Shown: positions 32,656-45,302, numbered from the stretch's first letter. The stretch is DNA of 64,000 bases from CAZZNY01 sp964655935 (GCA_964655935.1 CAZZNY010000001.1:310001-374000); one strand, 5' to 3'. Numbers and translations: made by a program. Notes: generated by a model from the sequence alone, not told the origin.

Positions 32656-33081
32656 TTATTTAATATATCAAATGATATACTTACCATTTGCCTTCCCAGA
32701 AAACTTACCATTTTCAAAAAACATATATTCATATTCCTTTTTCACAATGAGCATATCAAGAAAAAAATCAACATGATAAGTAAATAGATTGTTAAAATAA
32801 TTTACCATATAAGCAAGTCATGGACATTCATTTTCAAGCTCCTCAATGAGTTTGTAAAAATCTCAAACCTTGATATGCTCTATTTGTGTTTGATTTCAAT
32901 TCAAAAAACACCTTATTGAGTATGTATATCAATCTAAGTGATACTTGACTCAAGTAAAAGAATTACCCTCATTGTTTCAAATACTCATGGACTCAATAAC
33001 TAAAAACTTAGTATCTCCAAATAAGACTTGCTTGCAAATAATAGAGTAATTTATAATATTGTTCTTAATAATATTTTTCAT
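32656..33081 (-). CDS. Hypothetical element protein
   Basis: 141 residues, eight TGA codons as Gly. Strand-rich N-terminal half (VLFGDTKFLVIESMSIG), helical middle, no membrane segment. Lies between the C5 methyltransferase and PrimPol-like genes on the same strand. No domain recognised. Confidence 0.6.
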
Positions 33082-33116
33082 AATTTCAATTGATTAACAA
33101 ATAAAAGATTTTGTTG

Positions 33117-33174
33117 CCAAAATGTGCTTTTGCAATACCCACATGGTTGTTGGGTAGCACTTTTGGATGTGGGT
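33117..33174. other. Compound hairpin with an alternative pairing
   Basis: Outer stem CCAAAA(T)GTGCT/AGCACTTTTGG and inner stem TACCCA/TGGGTA form one nested structure (33117-33166). ACCCACAT (33137-33144) can instead pair with ATGTGGGT (33167-33174). It lies between the C5 methyltransferase stop and the next gene start. Confidence 0.55.
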
Positions 33175-33250
33175 GATGTTAAAGAACAATAGGCATAGAA
33201 TTAATAGATAGTGTAGTACTCCACCATCTTGTTATCACTAAGGACTCTAA

Positions 33251-34756
33251 TTAATTAGAAACCTTAGCACTCTCCTTTTTATCTCTCTTCTTGATTAATT
33301 GGTTATTTGCCATCACTTTTTGTAGTGGGGTAGCAAATAAGCAAACATTCTTTGTTGTATAAGAGATTGGAGAGCTTGTTTTAGTTTTCACACTTCTTGT
33401 TGTTGAGTGTATTGTTGCTTTTACTTTAGCATTTGATTTTTTTGATTGTTTAGTGAGTTGCTCAAGTCAACCATTTATTATTATTTTATGACCAATTAAA
33501 TTTTGAGGGGTAAGATGTTTAGATAAAAGTTCAATGAGTGCCATAGACACATTGACACATATTGAGTTTCATAGTTTCCTATATTTTTGGGTGTTGCTTA
33601 CTCAAGAGGTGTAACCATCCTCAAAACCCATTAATCTTTCATATTCCAATGGGGTCAACCTACGAAATCATCCAATTTTCAATAATTTCTTGGGGGAGAG
33701 TTTTTTATTGGTAAAATCATCTATAAATTTTGAGGCATTTTTATTGAGTTGAGGATCAATAATCATTTTTACACTTCCCTTTGATGTTAATGTAGGGGCA
33801 ACACAATCTAATTTTATAAGCTTCTCCATGTTATATGTTGATTTATAAACTCCTAACTTTCTCTTTTCACTCATATAAAATTTAGGGTCTACATTTGTTT
33901 CTAAAATATCTTTTAATGGTATCATTGTTCATGATTGTATGTTTCAAAGTTCTTGAAAAGCCTTAATTAGAGCCTCAAATCTCTCTACTTGATCATTTCT
34001 AATAATTAATAAGAATACCCTCTCTCTACTTTGTTTACCTCATGCAATATTTTTAGCATTAATAATTGTGTGGAAAACTTGATATCCAATATTTTCAAAT
34101 GAAGTTTTGATAATCTTGAATGTCTCACCTTTTTTATGAAATAAGAGATTTTTTACATTCTCTCCAATAGCTATTGGCACTCTTGAGCCATCTATGATCC
34201 TTAAAAACTCATAGAAAAGTTGTCATGATGATCACTCAAGTCAAGCACCCTTGCCACATGTACTAAAGTCAGGACAAGGAAATCATGCACACACAAGATC
34301 AACACCCTTTAAGGCTTTTCCATCTATTTCTCTTATATCCCCATACATTGGATGATTAGGAAAGTGTTTTTTATAAATTTCTTGAGCAAATTTGTCATTA
34401 TCACATGCTCACACACACTCCATATTGGGCATGAATTTTTGCAAGGCTAGCTCTAATGAGCCTATGCCACTAAAAAGACTAAAGTAGGTCATTTTGTCAT
34501 GTAAAGAAAAAGGAATAGTACCCAATTCTCATGAAGTATCTTTTTTTGTATTAATAACATAATCCTTGTTATCAATTTGCTTTATGTTTGATATTGAGAA
34601 GAAGCTATTAACTTTAGTAAGTGAGGTTTTCATGAAAGAAAGCATATTTGAAATATTTTTCATAATAGAAAATGATTTAGGTAATAAAATTGATGTGTTT
34701 AGCTCTTGATGATCAAAAGTAGAAAAACTAGAAGATGTATCTAAAAGAGTTTTCAT
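33251..34756 (-). CDS. C5-cytosine DNA methyltransferase (Dcm family), orphan
   Basis: 501 residues. Motif I YFSLFSGIGSLELAL (about residues 91-105), motif IV GFPCPDFS with catalytic Cys161, motif VI GENVKNL near 199, QSRERVFLL (motif VIII), and in the C-terminus RRLTPLEYERLMGFEDGYT and YRKLGNSICVNV (motifs IX-X). TGA codons are read as Gly in several motifs. The first 88 residues are an extra region without a match; an alternative start is Met89 just before motif I. A basic 80-residue tail follows motif X. No matching restriction gene is adjacent. Three palindromes upstream may control it. Confidence 0.92.
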
Positions 34757-34859
34757 TTGTATAAAAATTAAGAAATAAATAAGTACTTTAATAATATCTA
34801 GGCACTAAAACCTATTGTTCCCTTCTTAAATATTTGTAATTACTTGGAGATGATTATTT

Positions 34860-34873
34860 GTACCCTAGGGAAC
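34860..34873. promoter_or_regulatory. Palindromic operator-like site 1 (GTACCCTAGGGAAC)
   Basis: Imperfect 14-base palindrome, one of three related sites in the 372-base gap upstream of the C5 methyltransferase. A half site (TTGTTCCC) lies near 34816. Confidence 0.55.
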
Positions 34874-34990
34874 ATTTCTATAAGAAAAAAAATAAATGTT
34901 TCATTTTAAAAAAATTAAGAAATAAAATAATTTTGATTATACACTACCATCTATCCCCTATAAATCAAACTATGTAGTATATTTTAATAT

Positions 34991-35004
34991 GTTCACCAGG
35001 GAAC
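34991..35004. promoter_or_regulatory. Palindromic operator-like site 2 (GTTCACCAGGGAAC)
   Basis: Second related palindrome, about 130 bases from site 1; ATAT-rich flanks. A minus-strand TATAAT-like box is near 34937. Confidence 0.55.
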
Positions 35005-35060
35005 ATATCTACTATTAAATATACGGAAGAATTTTTAAATGCAAGTTAATTTTAAAAAAA

Positions 35061-35074
35061 GTTCCCTGAGGAAC
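35061..35074. promoter_or_regulatory. Palindromic operator-like site 3 (GTTCCCTGAGGAAC)
   Basis: Third related palindrome, 70 bases from site 2. Confidence 0.55.
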
Positions 35075-35129
35075 ATTTTTTAAAATTTTTAACGGCATTA
35101 TTATATCAATAATCAGCAAAATTGACTTA

Positions 35130-36389
35130 TTAGTTAAATATTTTGTAAATCATATTTTGTTTTGGACAACTCTTTTTTACAAGAAGATGATGAAAAATAT
35201 AGCTATGAATATGTACATAACCATCTATATTTTTAGTTCTATCACCCTCTGGAAAACTATATATATCAAGAAATTTTCTATACTCAGTAACGGTTGTTAA
35301 GATATTTTTATCTCTTCGTCATTTGTATGAAGTTATATGCTCCCTCAAAAGATTAATATCATACTCCACTTCAAATACTCAGATATCTAAAAGTTTAATA
35401 AATACCTCTTTACATTCATTTGTAAAACGAAGAACTTTTACTCATTTACCATACGTTGAATTTACAGAATCTATTGATCAGGGTACTTGTTTTACTAATT
35501 CATTCAAAATATTCGGAAGACTGATCATGAAACTACGCTGTTTATCTTCGTCCGCCAAAAGCCACAAAACTTTGGTGATGGCAATAGTTAAGTACATATC
35601 CATATATTGAGGATCTCATTTTTGTTGTCCCTGGTTCATATGTACAAACATGGAGTTCAAGTACGTCTCAATATGTGGTGATGAATACTTTTTTTGTGTT
35701 AATTCAAAGTACATCTCCTTGATACAATTGGCTACTACTAATCAAAAACAATTAAAAGTGGAAAATAAAGTATTAATACTTGTATTTTTAGGTACATAAG
35801 GAAATATGCTTACAAGATTTGAGTCTTTTGGTATGTCATCAAGGATTTTTTGCATATCTCAATATGCCATTCTAGATTTTATATAAAGTAAATTATTAGC
35901 CAAAAGTTGGTTTTTAAGAAAATCACCTTTGTTTTCATGAACATAAAGATCAGTTAACTCTATTGGATTTATATTAGCCCAAGAGATTCATTCTTGAGAA
36001 TAATTACCTACATGTGTCACTGGTTTAAATAAGAACCACAATATCTCTCGTATAGTACTATTGGTTGTTGGTATTTGAATCGAGTTATTCTTTACATTTA
36101 TATCAAGAAGGTTTTTATTCTCGATAGAATCACTCCCTAAAAATTTAGAATCAATACCTGATCTTAATATGTAAGATAGAGCCACATATAGGAAATGCGG
36201 ATTCTCAACCATAGGGATGGTATCAGCTGAACTATTAATATTCAAACTTAATACGGTTTCGAATAGATCTTTTTCTTCAAGAGCCATTCTCAATCACTTG
36301 TTCCTTGGAAATATCCGAATTAGTTCATTGATTCTATCATGAAAAATTGGTTGCATTAATCCATAATAATTCTCTCACAAAGTAGCCAT
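35130..36389 (-). CDS. Hypothetical protein, third gene of the candidate defence cluster
   Basis: 419 residues with about nine TGA codons as Gly. Helical and soluble, no motif recognised; DPQYMDMYLTIAITKVLWLL and the C-terminal YKGRRDKNILTTVTEYRKFL are the most regular parts. It lies 154 bases after the SMC-like ATPase gene and 1.9 kb after the DUF4297 nuclease gene, all in one direction. In known Lamassu loci a third protein accompanies the nuclease and SMC proteins, so this is a candidate partner; homology was not seen. Confidence 0.6.
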
Positions 36390-36543
36390 ATCATTTATTA
36401 ATTACTAATATTATATCCCCTATTGTATTCGCAATAAAATAAAAATCAAGTTCTGTGGGGAATATTTTATTCAATAATCAAAAATTCATTTTCAGGCACT
36501 CTAATAATAATTTCAGGAAAGATACGGAATAATATAATTTTTT

Positions 36544-38268
36544 CTATTTTTGAAGCCAAAGTTTTTGAATATATGGAGACAAAAGCTTGCCAACTCAATC
36601 ATATTCACTTTCTTGCAATATGCTTCTTTTGTCCTTCAGCTCTACTATGGAACAATTGAAATCTATCTGGAATAAGTCTTCCAGTCACAATATAAGTTGT
36701 GATTCTTGTGGTTGATTTTCTTTAATGAATTTCAATATTTCAGGGATATGTTTAGCATCTTGAGCTTGTTGATTTGGCGAATCAATTACTAACGGACAAT
36801 AAGTTGCAGAACCATACTTTCTCATTAATTGAAAGAAGGTGAAATAGTAAGCAAGCAAGGCTCTTGGCTTAGCGCTACCACTTTCCTTCTTCTCCATTGG
36901 GGTATAAATACTTGAAATATCATCCTCTGCTAGTTTAATATCAAGTATAGCAAGATAGTCTTTTAAAAAGAATAAATATTCATTCTTAATTTTTGCTATT
37001 TTATCTTTATCTTTCTTTTTCAATTCCCTCATTTCTTTCTCAAGCAATTTCTTTTTACCCGACAAATCTCATAACGATTGATTTAATTCTCAAATTTTTT
37101 CAGATAAAATGGAATTTATTTCATTTTTTCCATAACTTTTCAATAGATCATTCAGTTCAACAGTTTCTTTTTTATGATCAAGAAGAATTTGAATTCCAGA
37201 TGTATCTTTCTTAATTTTTCCGATATCATCTTTCGTTCAGGTAATTTTTTGATTAATCTCAAATAATTCTTTCTCAAGATCAATCAGTAGCTCTTTTTCG
37301 CGATCCTCATCCATTGCTATTGAAAACCTTTCTGAAAATGAATTTTCATAACTTGCTCAACAAAGAGGACAATCAATATTATCCCCACCTTGATTACAAA
37401 CATATTCATAATCTTTCCCAGATTCTTCAACTGCTTTTTTTACAATATTTAGCTGTTCTTCTATGTGAACCTTTATTCAATAAAGCTCCAATAATTCATG
37501 TTTTAAAATTTCCTCTTTCTTTTTAAGGTGGTTACACTCCTTTAAAAGAGTAGTTATTTCAGCATGGAAAGCTTCGATATCAATATTAAAGTCGGCTGTT
37601 TTCAGTTTATTTTGTATATCATTTGAAATCTTCTTTGTAAAAACCTGTTCCGTATCAGTTTCCTTAATCATTTCTTGCCACTTAAGTAATTCTTCCTTTA
37701 AGACATAATGCTCATTTGTAGTAATGCCAATATGATATTCTATCAAATCCCTTTGGTAAGATTGAAATTGTTCAAGTTTCTCAAACCCCTTCCAACTCAT
37801 ATTCCATGATTTATCTTGATCTATGTAGAACGGAAGAAATAGGAATGCAGGGGTTGGGGTTGCAAGATTTAGATCACCCTCTTTTGTTCCATGAGATTTT
37901 GTTTTAAGTTTCAAATTAAAATCAAATAGCTTTGCAAGCATAGGTCATAATTCCTTTGATACTGAATTATATATACCCAAAGAATTTCATTCTAAATCAA
38001 AGAGTCAATAACGATCTCCATCCCTCATAATGGAATATCACAGATCATCTAGAAAAAAATGAACCAAAACAACACTCTCTGTTTTTTTAAAATCAGGATG
38101 AAGTGTTATCTCTGCACCAAAAGCACGATATATACTCTTGATTAGGGATGATTTTCCTGTTCAGTTTCCTCAAAAAATAACAGTCCTTTTTTTATCGAAC
38201 TTTACCTGTTTAGCCTTAAGCTCCTTTTTTGAGAGTAATAGTATCTCCGATATAAAGAAATTTTTCAT
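36544..38268 (-). CDS. SMC/Rad50-like ATPase with zinc-hook motif (Lamassu LmuB-like candidate)
   Basis: 574 residues. Walker A TVIFGGNGTGKSSLIKS is at residues 29-45. A coiled coil leads to a hook CPLCG (Cys300, Cys303), followed by a returning coiled coil and the head: KPRALLAYYFTFFQLM, then the Walker B-like CPLVIDSPNQQAQDAKHIPE. Much smaller than a true SMC, so a Rad50/RecF-like defence or repair ATPase. TGA supplies Gly in both Walker A and the hook. Follows the DUF4297 gene after 71 bases. Pairing of a Cap4/DUF4297 nuclease with a small SMC ATPase is characteristic of Lamassu (DdmABC-like) anti-plasmid/phage systems. Confidence 0.8.
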
Positions 38269-38339
38269 GTTTTTTAAGTCTTAAATTTCTAATAAGCATT
38301 TTGTAATTACTTTTCTTTTCCTGGTCTTTAGGGTTTATA

Positions 38340-39452
38340 TTATGTTTCATATATTTCATTTAAAATTAAACCTTTAATTAAATCTTCCTGATATACATCT
38401 ACGGTAGAATCAAATTTTAAAAGAATTTCTTTGTATAGCAGTTCACACAATTGAATTATATTTAATCAACTTCAAAAATTATTATCAGATAAACGATCTT
38501 TTAGATATAAACCAACTTCTTTAAATACATGTGAGTTTTCTGAGTCTGCAATTAATGCGGATTTATACATTTGCCATCATCGTTTATATGGTCTAATTTC
38601 TAAGATTTGAACTCAAGCGCGCTTTAGATCATCATCTATTCGTAGCCAGATTTTTTCCGGATCCTTCCAGACCCCTATTGCCTCCAGAATTCCATGAAAT
38701 TCATTTTTTGTAATTCACTTAAGTTTGAGTAATTTTTCAAACTCATCCCCCCTCAATTTAATTGTTTCAATTTCTGTAAATATAGCAGAACTTTTCTTTT
38801 TTATTTGATCATAGATAGTTCTATATGCCACACTGGAGTTCACTGTTGTCCCTGGTGAAATGGTTTCTATTAGACCACTTAATTTTCATACACAATGTTG
38901 TTGACTATCTAAAAGACTAAGATCAGTAACATGAAAGTTTCAAATCAATTCAAATTGAGGTTTTACTGTAAGACTAAGCTCATTTTCTATACTATCATTA
39001 ATAGTGCTAATTTCGGCATTATCTAACTCATTTCAACAAATGTCAGTTTTATCTGCTCACTTGCCTCAGCCCTTAAGTTTAAGATTAAATCTTGCATTAG
39101 AAACCAGAAAAAGTTTTTTTGTATGTTCTGGGAATAATTCTTTATTTAAATACATTTTTCATAATATAGATTTCCCTCATTCCTTTGCTTTCAATAAAGA
39201 ATCCGTCGTCCAATTCCCACTAGTAGCTTTCGTCTTAACTTGATAAAATTCCAATTCATCTGGATTAGAAGCAGAATCTAATACAAGAATATCATCATGA
39301 AATTCAAACAATATAGCAAAGTCACTCTTAGATAAGTAAGAATCTATTATTAATTTCAAAGAAAAATCTTTCTGAAAATCATAACGCTTAATGGTCTCTG
39401 ATCCAGAGTTTTCCCTTGCTTTAGATGTTAGTAAAGATGTTTGTATATCCAT
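38340..39452 (-). CDS. DUF4297/Cap4-type dsDNA nuclease-domain protein (Lamassu LmuA-like candidate)
   Basis: 370 residues, twelve or so TGA codons as Gly. KARENSGSETIKRYDFQKDF opens the protein; FEFHDDILVLD and ELEFYQVKTKA supply the D...Q/E-x-K core of a PD-(D/E)XK nuclease, and GNWTTDSLL follows. KLFLVSNARFNLKLK and HVTDLSLLD agree with the DUF4297 layout. The C-terminal 200 residues are helical and unassigned. First gene of three co-directed genes with the SMC-like ATPase and an unknown protein. Family knowledge: such nucleases are effectors activated by partner proteins. Confidence 0.75.
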
Positions 39453-39464
39453 ATCATAATAAGG

Positions 39465-40682
39465 TTATAATTCATTTACCACTACCTGCCCATTCATCAA
39501 CATTGGCAATAACCAATCACGAAGTTCGGATAATTTTTGATTTTCCTCAAGATTTTGTTCAATTTTTTTTGTGATAGAATTTAATTGTGAAAATATATCC
39601 AAATTCCCATCTTTTGGTAAAACAATTTGTATATCTTCAAGATCTCATTTTGTAATAAATTTTACAATTGATCCACGAGAACTATTACTAAGCGAAGCAA
39701 TTCTATCTTTTACGGCCATAAAAATAAGAGTATAATACTTTTCATCATTTGGAATCAAAATATATGTTCTCTGATAAGCATTAAATTTTCCTTCGTAGAG
39801 TTTTATATTAAAATTTCAATTCCCCGCAACAAGAACTGCTTTTCACTCAAATTCAAAAGTATCGCATTTCAAAATTTCTTCTCAACAAGTAAAAAAATTA
39901 TATTCTCCATTTTCAGTGGCAAAATTAGCGTCTTTTTTTCCTGTTATTACAGGCAATAAATCACACACTTTCTTCACTTCCCACTCCTTTGGAATATTTC
40001 TCTTTAATTCTTCACTCCATATCAATTTACCTCCGTTTGATTTGTAAGGTTTACCATTTTCATCTGGAAAATTAAACTGCACAAACCAGTAGTCATACAA
40101 AGTTTTAGCTATAGCTTCCAGCTCAGCATTGATATTATTATTAAGTTCGATTTTTTTATCGAGGACAGAGAGAATAGAGGCGATTTTTTGTTGATCTTGG
40201 ATATTCGGTAAATCCAGCTCAAATTCTCTAATAGCTTTTAATCCAGGCAAATGCTTAAGAACTGAATTGTCATGTGAGCTAATTAAAGGATATTTAATTC
40301 TTTTTAGCCAAAAATAAGGAAAAAATTTTTCATCAACAAGTTCCTTATTAAGGGTTATTCTCAATAATGATGAACTTATTATTCACCTTTCTTTGATATT
40401 ATTTAATTGAAAAATTTCTCCCAATGTTCCATCACAAGTTACAATAAAATCTCCATCGGAAACTTCATATCTTTTCATTTTATTTTTAAAATATTCTTCA
40501 CTTATATAATGATTTCCACAAGAAATATCTCTTTTAAGGATATTTTCTTGTAAATATACCTTATATGTCGTATTACCCTCGGGGACATAAAGACTTATTT
40601 TTAAATCACTACCGAAAGGTCATTTTAAAAGACCTTCATCTTCAAGAACAATATCATTAAATTTACATCTTCTAGTTATCAT
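39465..40682 (-). CDS. hsdS: Type I restriction specificity subunit
   Basis: 405 residues with two target-recognition halves and conserved helices. The first TRD opens GPFGSDLKISLY and has YKVYLQENILKRD, GDFIVTCDGTLG; the conserved region is LPNIQDQQKIASILSVLDKK. The second TRD has NFFTCGEEILKCDTF and RGSIVKFITKGDLEDI, and ends with a repeat of the dividing helix, EENQKLSELRDWLLPMLM. Determines DNA target specificity for the complex. It overlaps the end of hsdM by 11 bases. Confidence 0.94.
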
Positions 40683-42309
40683 ATTTTAAACCTTTTAATT
40701 GACTAAAAATTTGCTCTTCTAGTTGTCTTGATTCCCGGAAATAGCCTGAAAGATTTACTTCATATTTTTTTATCTTCTCTGAAAATTGTTCAGGTGTAAT
40801 ATCGGTATATTCTAATTTGATATCAAAATATTGTCCCGCACTAAAACTATAATTTTTTTTAATTATTTCTTCATGATCTACAACTACAGAGAGGTTTTCT
40901 ACTTGCTCTTTATTATTGAATGCATTAATAATCTGTTGCTCTTCTTTTGGGCTTAAAACGGTTTTTTCATTTTTACCGTCTATCTTTATTTTTTTTCCAA
41001 GTTTAGACGCATCCATCAGAACTACTTTATCATCTTTGATTTCTTTATCAATAAAGATAACCGAAACATTCGTTCCAGTTGTTGCAAATATATTACTTGG
41101 CATATTGATGACACCTTTGAGCATTTTTTGATCAATCAATCTCTTTCTAATTTTTTTCTCAATTCCCGCTTGAGCTGTGATAAATCCAGTTGGTACAACA
41201 ATTGCAGCCTTTCATTTGGCAGAAAGTGAAGAAATGATGTGTTGAATAAAGAGCAAGTAAATCGCCATGGAACCTTTTTTCTTATTTGGAATAGTTGGAA
41301 TTCCGGCAAAAAACCTTCCTGAATTTTCTTTTGTATCAATATCCTCTCTCCAATTGCTAAAATCCAATTTGAATGGAGGATTGGACACAATAAAATCAAA
41401 TTTCATCAAATCTTGTCCTTGTTTGTGATATGGATCTTTAATTGTGTTTCCCTGGATGATATTATGGATTGAGTGAACAAGATTATTTAAGATCAAATTA
41501 AGCCTAAGAAGATGTGAGGATTTGTCAGATAAATCCTGTGAGTAGATCGTACATTTATCTTCTCCTATAGCATGAGCAACACTCATAAGGAGTGTTCCAG
41601 AACCTGCTGATGGGTCATAGACTGTCACATTACTCACTGGTTTGTCTACGAGTATACTTGCCATGATTTTGGCAATGGCATGTGGGGTATAATATTCAGC
41701 ATACACACCACCACCATCTTTGTTATAATCCTTAATAAGATATTCAAAAATCGTGGAGAAAAAATCAAATTTTTGCTCAAAAATATCTTCAAAATTTACA
41801 TCAACAAGTTGGTTGATGAGAGCTTTAGAAAAATTATCTTTTTGTTTCTCTGAAAAATTTCTCAAATACTCATCAACCCCGGAAAAAAGCTGAATTTTAT
41901 TTCATTCTTCTGTTTTTACTGAAAAGACATCGTTATTGACCTTGGCTACATCTCGAAGTGTATCACTGAAAAGCTTTGCAAATTGTTCACTATTTTGTTT
42001 ATTCCAAAGAGTAGAAATGAAATGGTCTGGCTTAAGTCTTGCACTATCAGGACTCATCTTCATGAGTAAATATTCATATTCTGACTCTGAATAAGCCTTT
42101 ATTGCCATCTCCCAATTCTCTGTTAATTTGAGTTTTGAATCAAGTTGTTTGACCTCATATCCAAACTTATCATTCATAAATTTATACAAGAAAACCTGGG
42201 TAATAATTTTGAACTCATCACCAGTGTTTCCAAGTCCATAGTCACTACAGATTCCTTTCAGATTATCGATAAGTTGTTTTGTTTTTTGAGTAAAAGCTTG
42301 TTCTACCAT
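40672..42309 (-). CDS. hsdM: Type I restriction-modification DNA methyltransferase subunit
   Basis: 545-residue N6-adenine methyltransferase. N-terminal helical domain, SAM-binding motif VYDPSAGSGTLL near residue 231, and catalytic NPPF in FIVSNPPFKL near 305; YAEYYTPHAIAKIM precedes motif I as usual. TGA gives Gly in SAKGKAAIVVPTGF. Starts 7 bases inside hsdR and overlaps hsdS, so the order hsdR-hsdM-hsdS is tightly coupled. Confidence 0.96.
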
Positions 42310-45302
42310 GCTGAAGAATTATTAAATTGATAAAGGTATTCTTGAGTTGCGTGATTATTGATATGTTGAGCTGATTCTAGATCAAGCTTAATTCCATGAT
42401 GTTCAAAATTATTAATCACGATCGGACTCATGAACTTAATAAAATAATCTTCATGATTTACTACCTGAGTCATATTTAATACTTTCTCATCTGCTTGTTG
42501 TTTGATGTCCCTCAGGGTCTCAAAAATGGTTATCTCACGAGCATTGATATTCTTTTCTTCCATAATTCTTTTATGGAGTCTTGCATATTTTTCATCATTC
42601 TCATACTTAACTTTGAGTAGATTATTTCTTCTATTGAGTTCAATTATTTGTTCATAAATTTTTTCTAATGCTCCAATATTTACATTCATCTCTTCTTGGG
42701 TGATTTCATCAAGATTTTTCTTATCAAAAAGTCTTTTGAGTTCATTATATAAAGTAACAAATTGAGGATCTTGTTTATCAAAATTTCCCCCCATTGCCTC
42801 TCTAGTTTTTTTGAGAGTATTTTTAAGTTTATCAGCAATAACCATTTCTTCTTCTGATACTTTACGGAAAGTGAAAATTACATCTTCTAACGCAAGATTC
42901 AAAATATTTGTTGTTTCAGTATTATTTTCAAGCGATTCTTTAAGATTGATAAGATTTAGATGATTTTCTGTTTCATTATAGAGTAAAGCAAGTTTTTTGA
43001 AATCTATCTTTTCTAAGAGATCATATTGACCCATTAAACGAATCATATTATAAAGATTCTTTGCACTCATCAGTGCTTTTTTTATCTCAAGAATCTCTTT
43101 TTTATCTTTGATTGCTGTGATTTGCTTAGAAAAAATCTCTGCATTATGAAGATCAAAATGGAAAAGCTTATCTTTGATATTTTCAATTTCTTTTTCTATC
43201 TCTTCTTTGGAAAGGAAAATATTTGAGTAGGTTTCCATTTCATCACCAAGTTCGCTTTTAAGTTCATCAAAATATGCCTTATTTGTAGCATCAAATTCTT
43301 TACGAATATCAGCAAAGTCTACAACATAACCATAATGAAAATCTTTATATGGTCTATTTACTCGAGTAAGTGTTTGTAAAAGATTATGTTTTTTTATGAC
43401 TCTTCCGAGATACAGTTTTTTTAATCTTTTTGCATCAAATCATGTGAGAAGCATATTATAAACAAAAAGGATATCTATTTTTCCTTCTTTGAAATCTTCA
43501 ACATCATCATCTCTCGTGTCCTTATCTCCTACATCACACAAAATCAAACTTGCTTTGAGCCTATCTGAATACTTACTTTGAAAAACATCAAACATCATTT
43601 TTGCTTGATCTGAGCTATCACATACCACCATTGCTCCAATTCCATCATCACCAAACATAACACGACTTTTTTCAAAATCATTAACAATATATAGAAGCAT
43701 CGGGTCAACAAATTTTTTGTGAGCATAAACCACTCTTCTATCTGCTTCCCCTTGAAGTATTTTAATCTCTTTCAAGGCTTCCTGTAATTGCATTTTATAG
43801 GCTATTTCTATCTCTTCACGAATAAGCTTGAGAGTATAACCATCAGCTATGGATGCATTATAGTAGTATTTGTGGATATAATCACCAAAGATTGCCTTTG
43901 AACTCTTGTCTTCACCAATAAGAGGTGTTCCAGTAAGTCCAATAATAATTGCTTCTCTATCAGAGGTCATTAGATTTGCCAAGAAACTTCCACTTGGATC
44001 ATAACTACGGTGAACCTCATCTAGAAAATATATTCTTTGGGTGTTGGTATTGTATAAATTACTATTGAGAAATCCGGTATCTTCCTTAAACTTATGAATA
44101 TTTACAACGGTTATTTCTAACTGTCCTTTGAGATTATGAACATTTTTGTTTGATTGAAAATCTTTTACTAAATCATCTTTGGAATTTACTGTATGAACTA
44201 CAAGACCACGAGCAGAAAATTCTCTTTTTGCCTGTTTTAGTAAATCAAGACGGTCAACAATAAAATAAAACTTTGGAATAATCTGCTTCTTCTGGAAAAA
44301 ATCGGTCAAATATTTCACATTATAGAATGTGAGTGCCGTTTTGCCACTACCTTGTGTATGCCATATGATTCATTTTTTAACACCCTTATTAATTGTTTGT
44401 TCTATTGCTTTTGTCGCAAAAAATTGTGGGTATCTCATAATGTGTTTTTGGATTCCATCATGCTCTTTGACATAGGCAATTCCATATCGAAGAAACATTG
44501 AAAATCTCTCTTTACTAAAAAGAGAAGTAAGAATCCTATTTGTTGGGGAATTTGAATCTTTGTTGGTTAAGAACTCAGGGCTATGTTTGATAACACTCAG
44601 ATTAGTATCTTTGAGAACAAAATTTTCTACTTCCTCATTTTCAGCCTGTAAAAGTTCATTTATATTTAAAACTTCAACATTTTTATCTTCCTTAAAAGCG
44701 TTAAAAATTGCCTTTTGACTTGAGGTACTTGAGTAAAAAGCTCATTCTATTTGTCCAATTGATTCAGAATCGTATTCCATGTTATTGGAAAATACAAGCA
44801 CCTGAGTCATATTAATAAATTTTCTAAATTTTTTGTTTTGAAATCGTGTATTGATTCGATTTCTTTCAGCCAAAATACCTTCTTTATTATTTGGCTTTTT
44901 TACCTCAATAAAAGCTAATGGCATGCCATTTATAAGAAGAGTGATATCGGGTCTAAACTCATCATCTCCATTTTTACAAGTAAGCTCTGTTACAACATGA
45001 AAAGAGTTATTGGTGAAGTTTTCAAAATCAATTAATTTTATACTATTTGAAAGAAGTAAGCCAAAAAATTCTTTTCCAAGATCTTCGTTATCAAGTGCAA
45101 GACTCACTTTATCATAAAGCCTTTGTACGTCCTCTTTTTCGATTCCAATATTAATTTTTTGAACACTATCAAAAAATATATCAGTAAAAATATTTGTTTC
45201 AAGATCCCATTTTGCATTCTTTAGAGAAATATATTCATATCCTAGTCTACAAAGATGTAATATTGCAGGAATTTTGACTCTTGTATCCTCATTATAAGCC
45301 AT
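42303..45302 (-). CDS. hsdR: Type I restriction enzyme R subunit
   Basis: 999 residues. The N-terminal nuclease has FRPDITLLINGMPLAFIEVK (D...ExK) near residue 130. The translocase motor follows: WHTQGSGKTALT (Walker A) near 316, YFLDEVHRSY (DEAD-like motif) near 424, GLTGTPL (motif III), and a C-terminal helicase block ending VNRPYKDF. A long helical C-terminal domain binds HsdM. Internal TGA codons read as Gly. First gene of the operon. The upstream 45303-45447 is AT-rich with no gene. Confidence 0.95.
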
